A stretch of DNA of 64,000 nucleotides, taken from positions 1 through 64,000 of the forward strand of contig JACKHE010000004.1 in assembly GCA_020639135.1 (NCBI GenBank), read 5' to 3'. Shown here one piece after another: positions 61,001 to 64,000 of the stretch (within the stretch, counting starts at the first letter, position 1; the number at the start of each line of letters is the position of its first letter). This DNA comes from Phycisphaeraceae bacterium (GTDB taxonomy: Bacteria; Planctomycetota; Phycisphaerae; Phycisphaerales; UBA1924). The position numbers and the translations under genes were made by a program. A model generated the notes under the pieces. The model had not been told where the DNA came from. It was given only the letters and a program-made list of their open reading frames with translations, and did no database searches.

Positions 61001-62469
61001 CGGATGTTCACCGTCGCCATCATCGCCGGCCCGCCGATCTGCGGAACACCGCTGACCTCGACATCGGTCACGAGGAACTGCGGCGTGTTCGTGCACGATC
61101 CGCCACGGAAAATCCTCCCCTCCACAACACCGCCGATCGTCCCCCCCGGCGGCTCCAGCAGCGGAAGCTCCGCGAACGCCATCACCGTCCCGTCGCCGCT
61201 GATCGTCGGGTCGCCGTCACGGGTCGCCTCGGAACGCGCCGCGCCGCGCGACTGGCCCGCGCCCACCATCACCGTCCGACCGCCGTTCATCGAGTGCATG
61301 AACACCGACGACCGCTCGTTGCTCTGCCCCGCGTCCTCCGGCTTCGCCGGGCGATCGCCGTGCGTCAGCGACATCGCGTAACTCTCGAAGATCACCACCG
61401 AACCGTCCGCGCTGATCGCCGGGCGCACGCTCGATCCGTCCGCCTGCCCGCCGTCCTCACCCACGCTCACCCGGCTCGTCGCGCCCGTCCGGAGATCCCG
61501 AACGAACACGTCCGGCACGAGGTTCGTGTCACCCGCGACCAGGTTCGACGCGCCGCTCTCGAACGCCACCATCGAACCATCAGCGCTGATCGACGCCCCC
61601 CGGCTCGCCGCGCCGCCGACCATACCGGTCGAGGAGGCGCTCACCAGTTCCACCCGCCCGTTGAGCAGGTCACACCGGTACACGTCCCGACGGCCGTTCG
61701 TGTCCGCCGCCACCAGCGCCGCGTCGGTCTCGAACGCGACGTACCGCCCGTCCGCGCTGATCGAAGGCCGCTCGCTGTCCCCGCGCGCCGCCCGGCCCAG
61801 CGAATCCACGCTGACCATCCGCGTCACACCGCTCGAGCGATCATGCACGAAGATCCGCCACGTCCCACCGGGCTCGCCCGGCGTCGATCCCCGGCTCTGG
61901 AACGCCACATACCGCCCGTCCCCGGAGATCGACGGGAAATCGCTCGCCGCGTCAAGCAACCGGCCTTCCGAGCTCACGCTCACCGCCGTCGTCGCGCCGG
62001 TCCCCATGTCGTACACGAACACATCGCGCGCGCCGTTCGCATCAATCACGTCCACCGTCTGCCCGGGGCCCATCGGCAGATTCAGCGCGCTCGAATCGCT
62101 CGCGAACGCCACGAACCGACCGTCCGAGCTGATCGCCGGGTGCACGCTCGCCCCGGCGCCGAACGCGTTGAGGAAACCACCGCTGGCGCGCACTAGCGCG
62201 CGCGTCTCGTAGTCGAACACGTACACATCGCTCACGCCGTTGTCGTCGTCGGGCGTCAGCCCGTCGTCCGAACTCTGGAACGCCATGTACCGCCCGTCGT
62301 ACGACAGCGACGGATGACCCAGATGGCTCCCGATCGGCTCGCCCTGCGCATTCATCGGCGCCCGCTCCAGGCCCGCCGCCTCCGCGGCCCCGAACGTCAG
62401 CAGCCCCGCGCAGAAACTCAACACCGATGCCAATGCACAGGCACGGCTCGACGAGAAACGATTGAACAT
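55021..62469 (-). CDS. giant exported protein: seven-blade propeller, nine Cys-rich modules, dockerin-like tail
   Basis: 2482 residues from the ATG at 62469, with GGAGGA 5 bases before it. Domains in order: a signal peptide (cleavage near AEAAG); seven PD40/TolB-like repeats of the S-x-D-G-R-Y-V-A-F type (about 45-430), a full propeller; beta-rich domains (about 430-810); about nine tandem modules of 110-150 residues (810-2080), each starting C-x-x-P-x-C and containing P-G-x and later Cys; a pre-peptidase-like FEPNDECELPQ region (2080-2400); and an EF-hand-like repeat DMNQDGRTDTADLG near 2430. It ends in a Lys/Gly tail. Probably a surface adhesin or scaffold; ligand unknown. Confidence 0.88.
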   Translation of the reverse strand: MFNRFSSSRACALASVLSFCAGLLTFGAAEAAGLERAPMNAQGEPIGSHLGHPSLSYDGRYMAFQSSDDGLTPDDDNGVSDVYVFDYETRALVRASGGFLNAFGAGASVHPAISSDGRFVAFASDSSALNLPMGPGQTVDVIDANGARDVFVYDMGTGATTAVSVSSEGRLLDAASDFPSISGDGRYVAFQSRGSTPGEPGGTWRIFVHDRSSGVTRMVSVDSLGRAARGDSERPSISADGRYVAFETDAALVAADTNGRRDVYRCDLLNGRVELVSASSTGMVGGAASRGASISADGSMVAFESGASNLVAGDTNLVPDVFVRDLRTGATSRVSVGEDGGQADGSSVRPAISADGSVVIFESYAMSLTHGDRPAKPEDAGQSNERSSVFMHSMNGGRTVMVGAGQSRGAARSEATRDGDPTISGDGTVMAFAELPLLEPPGGTIGGVVEGRIFRGGSCTNTPQFLVTDVEVSGVPQIGGPAMMATVNIRPRSTAELYVRLEATDPLSCDFETMEIALMPPGGGAALPAGMVYLKDGNACTDGGESPIATGVIAMADSDTDDDLAITLCWSPDVDDFLINDGEYDLVFIARFPGSFSAAQVPITINVLECDAEIDLIPNFNPGFVAGPFVDLNNDMLPDFLGPGTTPTSAGNRYEENAGGGEDIDAITMAVSETAEFDITFNAQLPGNGSGFVCLENGITELDVMDPPQFPYEQTPCTYGGATPKMPCFIEVISATGTSENDAVVVINSPTFPLLDTTFQAQIGWPAGEKVKSISLKVRVEPTALDVGNRNQVTFNIFDVTGHRSDPQLNFVILGCVEEPCCLIDQYQIEGVDAVVRTIPTEPLILPGTVDPVMCDGETAMQPGEDGILDVFPNQTLSFVVSGRLQFNCPGAVLTLEKDEFLGDVFPAGLVCVDQDGPDPMNQYVCLDEPGDPDSDIMSYFEWTPTPEDARTNPYRFVFRVMDNTGNSSTCFVRIRVCPEPVCVGTIAIDGGEPMALDFSNPQVPPTQIVTPGQTIALHICGTQDCGEFVEGGALQQGVYRTITIEPTMDTCQALCDLGCVSNSIDCGVMPPNCAVVSATDDPFVDSDNADGDNDNATGAEDPFEACYDVTCTIPELNQQVTRDLCFTITDASGKPVDCCVRLTVCPPVTCEPTNIVFNGTPAPMDFDPMTDTFTLIPGEDNLQFKVTGGGGCDGDAVRIDNIEVVCFDDTGAEIPVPACEQDDACCTLDLPCEFTDIFGAPVVFPFDCDMNNMCMVNVNCSFGADWYGLCDKILVRATVTSDPGGPNEQSTSCGVMVDIGQCPPPTCVVKNEMPELCTLTGDELDNAIVVKPGEAISFDVNFLSDCFGAKLKWSATGIPAWMDPHNGGVPADTFECPNFTIHCTGTPMEGDEGHYEVTFTVMDNTGQSSMCKVWIIVCDGPTCEIRVNDPMICDESGYIEACPGQKVDFDFVTSSPCPIEAFEGRPIIVSWSIKGDPLPGLVCTPAPPAQGVFVPLTNGVLLSECTWTPTAQQVGVYTVIINTMDNCGRMNECEITIRVCEKPKCLMTVMVNGSPATYDPNDPDSCVMMKPGEDLSVEICGMPGSADCNDLPLTLSLLSAPTGGPALLCNPVLPVMGMVDQQGMLCTTCTLEAGAADVSDTKYVWRFGIQDSCGRVSPDLCELRVLVMPCDPPTCEITSITVAGEAFDFTGMEEKPLVPILPGQELVYTVKGTLGCADDDIDLDLLCDMLPTGAMVQAGDKMVMDKVTMREWTVSWTPKVTDDYCDTQVDFNCQVVATPDGVASGSDLCLLNADVGQCPAPNCTISDIEITRDGVVMTTPLGSDCIAVQPGDLVKFTVQGRSKCPDGAMNALTIVGKQLDLFPPNATMTPALPVTGEPDALVESVFMWTPTLEQCGDVYEARFFISQECGPDSVNCGVCFTVGICDTPPLCELSEFMVVPNPDMCFIKGSEDAEEICLDLPFEVVPDGYMINVFPGDKVKLKFCGKTECICTTLTLDADGLPEGSDVFCDLDGDGTFEPDAFPCIGDPYPVDGMPGFRQLCSRVEFTVPPAGSFHITFTVSDSDDETADAVCVLWVEVEDVCDDFEPNDECELPQEIDSDICGPYLSGLLEMRCTPGCQPDTFMVLFNKQNQVIAMNNNGSHAGNGKASGLYDITAANGLSPGNGSDLWLRIGVSGYPDGLGGEVFNGFHQNGPHGQLGEFKMTVTFYDGNGEIISPAIVQDSGGHDVVVDNPFVYENRFETGAEAFRLNFQGPRALQGGGTTASASIEIDNTTGQDPLCDDVDFFKYTGLVPLQDYCIVMVGGYSKDCTPLNAQLGWFDKKCDEAIVIDCDSGPAGYPQICTTADANGEIIIGVTGKGDDDFDGYLTPPAPDGRAVDGCPDPAGDHGVCGCYTLCIMPFDPHGGVPLNEPLVSAEQVALEQAMHHGDMNQDGRTDTADLGLLMGRFGWTAESVAAPATGQQKAKKTPSDSGKALGGVIGD

Positions 62470-62617
62470 CACGCTCCTCCAGCATGTCCCCGGGCACAAA
62501 CAGCGTTCTGTCGTGACCCCCGGGGCCTCCCTGCCGGGGCGGACGATCGGACAAGCGATTCATCACGCCCGGCGTATCAGCGCGAGGCTACCACACGCCC
62601 GATAACCGGGCAATATG

Positions 62618-62643
62618 TTTTCGGACCCATTGAAGTCCGAAAA
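62618..62643. promoter_or_regulatory. inverted repeat, candidate operator of the giant protein gene
   Basis: TTTTCGGAC (62618-62626) and GTCCGAAAA (62635-62643) are perfect 9-bp arms around an 8-base spacer, about 150 bases upstream of the giant gene start. Centre-to-centre geometry fits a dimeric helix-turn-helix regulator. Confidence 0.45.
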
Positions 62644-62698
62644 TGTCCGCCAGAAGGCCAAAACAGCCCGCATTGCCCCCCTAGGGCAGCCCACTGAA

Positions 62699-62730
62699 AT
62701 GGCTGACGTGTCCCGGGACACGTCAGCCAT
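62699..62730. promoter_or_regulatory. perfect 32-bp palindrome
   Basis: The left half ATGGCTGACGTGTCCC (62699-62714) is exactly mirrored by GGGACACGTCAGCCAT (62715-62730), with no loop. There is no T run on either side, so it is not an ordinary terminator. It could be a strong operator or a cruciform site in the shared upstream region of two divergent genes. Confidence 0.6.
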
Positions 62731-62941
62731 CAGAATCCGCGATCACTCCGACCAATCCCTGTTCCATTCGTGGTTATCCAACACCGGCTCGTGCATCTCG
62801 ATGATCCCCGATCCCGTGCCGCGCGGGAACACACCGGCGCCCCACACCGTAGAGCCATGCACGCAAGGGAATAGTCTCACTACCGACCCGGTTGAACCGA
62901 TGCAGACATCCACCACCACCAGTCCCCGGAGGCCCACTACC

Positions 62942-63484
62942 ATGCGACACCGAAACACACTCATCCCCGCCATGGCCCTGGCCCTCCTCGCCGGCGCCGC
63001 CACGCTCATTTCCGCGCCACACGCCACAGCCGCCAACAACAACGCCGCCCCCGCCATCGGCGCCGCCGCCCCCGCCTGGACACTCAAGGATCCCGACGGC
63101 GTCGAGCACTCACTCGCCGACTACCGAGGCAAGGTCGTCGTCCTCGACTTCTGGGCCACCTGGTGCGGGCCCTGCAAGCAGGCCATGCCCGGCGTGCAGA
63201 AACTCCATGAGGACTACAAGGACCGCGGCGTCGTCGTGATCGGCATGAACGGCAGCGAGCGCGGCGGCGACCCCGCCGGCTACATGAAGTCCAAGGGATT
63301 CACCTACCTCCTCCTGCTCAACTCCGAAGAAGTCATGCCCGACTACGGCGTCCGCGGCATCCCCGCATTCTTCGTCATCGGCGCCGACGGCAAGCTCGCC
63401 TGGCAGGGTTCCGGATCCGGCGAGAAGACCCACAAGCAACTCGTCCAGGCCGTCGATCTCGAACTCAAGAAGATCAGGTCCTGA
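62942..63484 (+). CDS. TlpA-like exported thioredoxin
   Basis: 180 residues from the ATG at 62942, chosen because GGAGG lies 9 bases before it; the ATG at 62900 lacks this. A signal peptide (TLIPAMALALLAGAATLIS) is followed by an AhpC/TSA-Redoxin fold with the active site FWATWCGPCKQAMP, cis-Pro in VRGIPAFFVIG, and the insertion VVVIGMNGSERG. TlpA/ResA-type proteins reduce periplasmic thiols, for instance in cytochrome c or copper-site maturation, which would suit the many cytochromes here. Lone gene. Confidence 0.9.
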   Translation: MRHRNTLIPAMALALLAGAATLISAPHATAANNNAAPAIGAAAPAWTLKDPDGVEHSLADYRGKVVVLDFWATWCGPCKQAMPGVQKLHEDYKDRGVVVIGMNGSERGGDPAGYMKSKGFTYLLLLNSEEVMPDYGVRGIPAFFVIGADGKLAWQGSGSGEKTHKQLVQAVDLELKKIRS

Positions 63485-63522
63485 TCTCCACAAGAGCGCC
63501 CGCACGACTTTGAAACCACAAC

Positions 63523-63555
63523 AACCGGCGCGCCGCATCGGCCGCCGGTTCTTTG
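63523..63555 (+). terminator. hairpin after the thioredoxin gene
   Basis: AACCGGCG (63523-63530) pairs with CGCCGGTT (63543-63550), with an inner GCCG/CGGC stem, followed by a weak T-rich tail (TCTTTG). Confidence 0.6.
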
Positions 63556-63571
63556 TGCGCCGACACCGCAA

Positions 63572-63597
63572 GAAAAAAGCCCGGGTCGCCCCGGGCT
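63572..63597 (-). terminator. rho-independent terminator of the rpoC operon
   Basis: On the minus strand an 8-bp stem AGCCCGGG/CCCGGGCT (63597-63590 with 63585-63578) with a 4-base loop runs into six T, 32 bases after the rpoC stop. Confidence 0.88.
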
Positions 63598-63628
63598 CAT
63601 TCGTGCTTGAAGTTGCAGTGAACGAGGC

Positions 63629-64000
63629 TCAGTTCGTCCGCGCCTCGGTCTGGCCGCCGATCATCGCCCCGCTCGGGAACTCGACCGGCAGGCCCAGCGG
63701 CTCGTCCGTCGAAGCGCCGAGCTCCTCCGCACGCTCCGCCGCCTCGGCCAGCATCGTCTCCTCGTTCTCCTCCGGCATCGCCGGGGGCTCCGCCAGGTGC
63801 GCCACGCGGATCGACTGGTACGCCCCGAAGCCCGTGCCCGCAGGGATCAGGTGACCCAGCAGCACGTTCTCCTTCAGGCCGATCAGGTAATCCACGCCGC
63901 CCTTGAGCGACGCCTCCGTCAGCACCTTCGTCGTCTCCTGGAACGACGCCCCGCTCAGCCACGACTCCGACTGCAGCGACGCCTTGGTGATGCCCAGCAG
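63629..64000 (-). CDS. rpoC: RNA polymerase subunit beta', C-terminal fragment (runs off window)
   Basis: Last 123 codons of rpoC. The diagnostic C-terminal segment is present: LLGITKASLQSESWLSGASF, then QETTKVLTEASLKGG, DYLIGLKENVLLGHLIPAGTG, followed by a variable acidic tail (EENEETMLAEAAERAEELG). The 5' part lies beyond the window. It is followed by an excellent terminator. Confidence 0.97.
   Translation of the reverse strand: MLGITKASLQSESWLSGASFQETTKVLTEASLKGGVDYLIGLKENVLLGHLIPAGTGFGAYQSIRVAHLAEPPAMPEENEETMLAEAAERAEELGASTDEPLGLPVEFPSGAMIGGQTEARTN

Larger units (their letters stand above)
62470..62941. other. 472-base regulatory intergenic region
   Basis: This gap, the only one over 300 bases, separates the divergent giant-protein gene (start 62469) and the thioredoxin gene (start 62942). 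It holds the TTTTCGGAC inverted repeat at 62618-62643, the 32-bp palindrome at 62699-62730, a GCCCG-ATAAC-CGGGC mini-hairpin near 62607, and otherwise no gene. A frame open from 62615 to the thioredoxin gene is low-quality and I do not call it coding. Confidence 0.6.

Noticed and set aside
62615..62941. An upstream extension of the thioredoxin gene from 62615
   Set aside because: It would run through two dyad elements, has no coding character, and the ATG at 62942 has its own ribosome site and signal peptide.
1..64000. CRISPR arrays, tRNA or rRNA genes, insertion sequences, prophage or replication origin
   Set aside because: I looked for repeat-spacer patterns, cloverleaf-type sequence, transposase or phage genes and origin repeats on both strands and saw none.

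Overview
This is a GC-rich bacterial chromosome segment that looks like a planctomycete, most likely Phycisphaerae-like. Four unrelated exported proteins carry C-terminal dockerin-like Asp-rich repeats of the D-x-N-x-D-G-x-x-D-T-A/S-D-L type. The window also has a Rhodopirellula-type ECF sigma factor divergent from a membrane Ser/Thr kinase with TPR repeats, a bactofilin pair, a zinc-motif anti-sigma factor, a fused ccoNO, and many exported multiheme and Cys-rich proteins. I see no rRNA, tRNA, CRISPR array, insertion sequence or prophage. It reads as ordinary chromosome with several unusual accessory modules.

Layout. 1-6.3 kb: start of a helicase-like gene (minus), a two-gene exported M16 protease pair, a short recQ and a fused chorismate mutase-prephenate dehydrogenase (tyrA). 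6.3-11.6 kb (minus): a TetR-MFP-RND efflux operon. 11.8-13.4 kb: an exported SGNH hydrolase with dockerin tail. 13.6-22.4 kb: a complete cbb3 oxidase structural and maturation operon (ccoNO-Q-P-G-H, SafE-like, ccoI-S). 22.5-25.0 kb: deoC and an aldehyde dehydrogenase, which could carry deoxyribose-phosphate carbon through acetaldehyde to acetate. 25.1-28.8 kb (minus): two bactofilin-type genes, then a fusion of a methyl-accepting-type signalling hairpin to a cobalamin-binding domain, overlapping a uroporphyrinogen-decarboxylase-family methyltransferase homologue. 29.0-30.7 kb: a haloacid-dehalogenase-like hydrolase overlapping an iodotyrosine-deiodinase-like nitroreductase, plus a TfoX-N protein. 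30.9-37.4 kb: dockerin proteins, a truncated ALDH-like protein, a Cys-rich secreted protein and the sigma/kinase pair. 37.6-49.7 kb (minus): an outer-membrane CBM9/DUF5916-type barrel, an NTT-type transporter, an exported SDR, and a five-gene cluster coding pentaheme, tetraheme and decaheme cytochromes, a barrel protein and a membrane protein. 49.8-54.9 kb: an exported histidine phosphatase, an EamA transporter, an M14 lipoprotein, a sigma/anti-sigma pair and a hydrolase lipoprotein. 55.0-62.5 kb (minus): a 2482-residue exported protein with a seven-blade propeller, about nine Cys-rich modules and a dockerin. 62.9-64 kb: a TlpA-like thioredoxin and the 3' end of rpoC.

The best candidates for something new are the corrinoid-binding signalling fusion with its methyltransferase-like partner (25.1-27.7 kb), the 19-haem porin-cytochrome cluster (42.5-49.7 kb) and the two-gene dehalogenase-like operon (29.0-30.4 kb). 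Several genes also start exactly where a -10 box predicts the transcript to begin, which suggests leaderless mRNAs.
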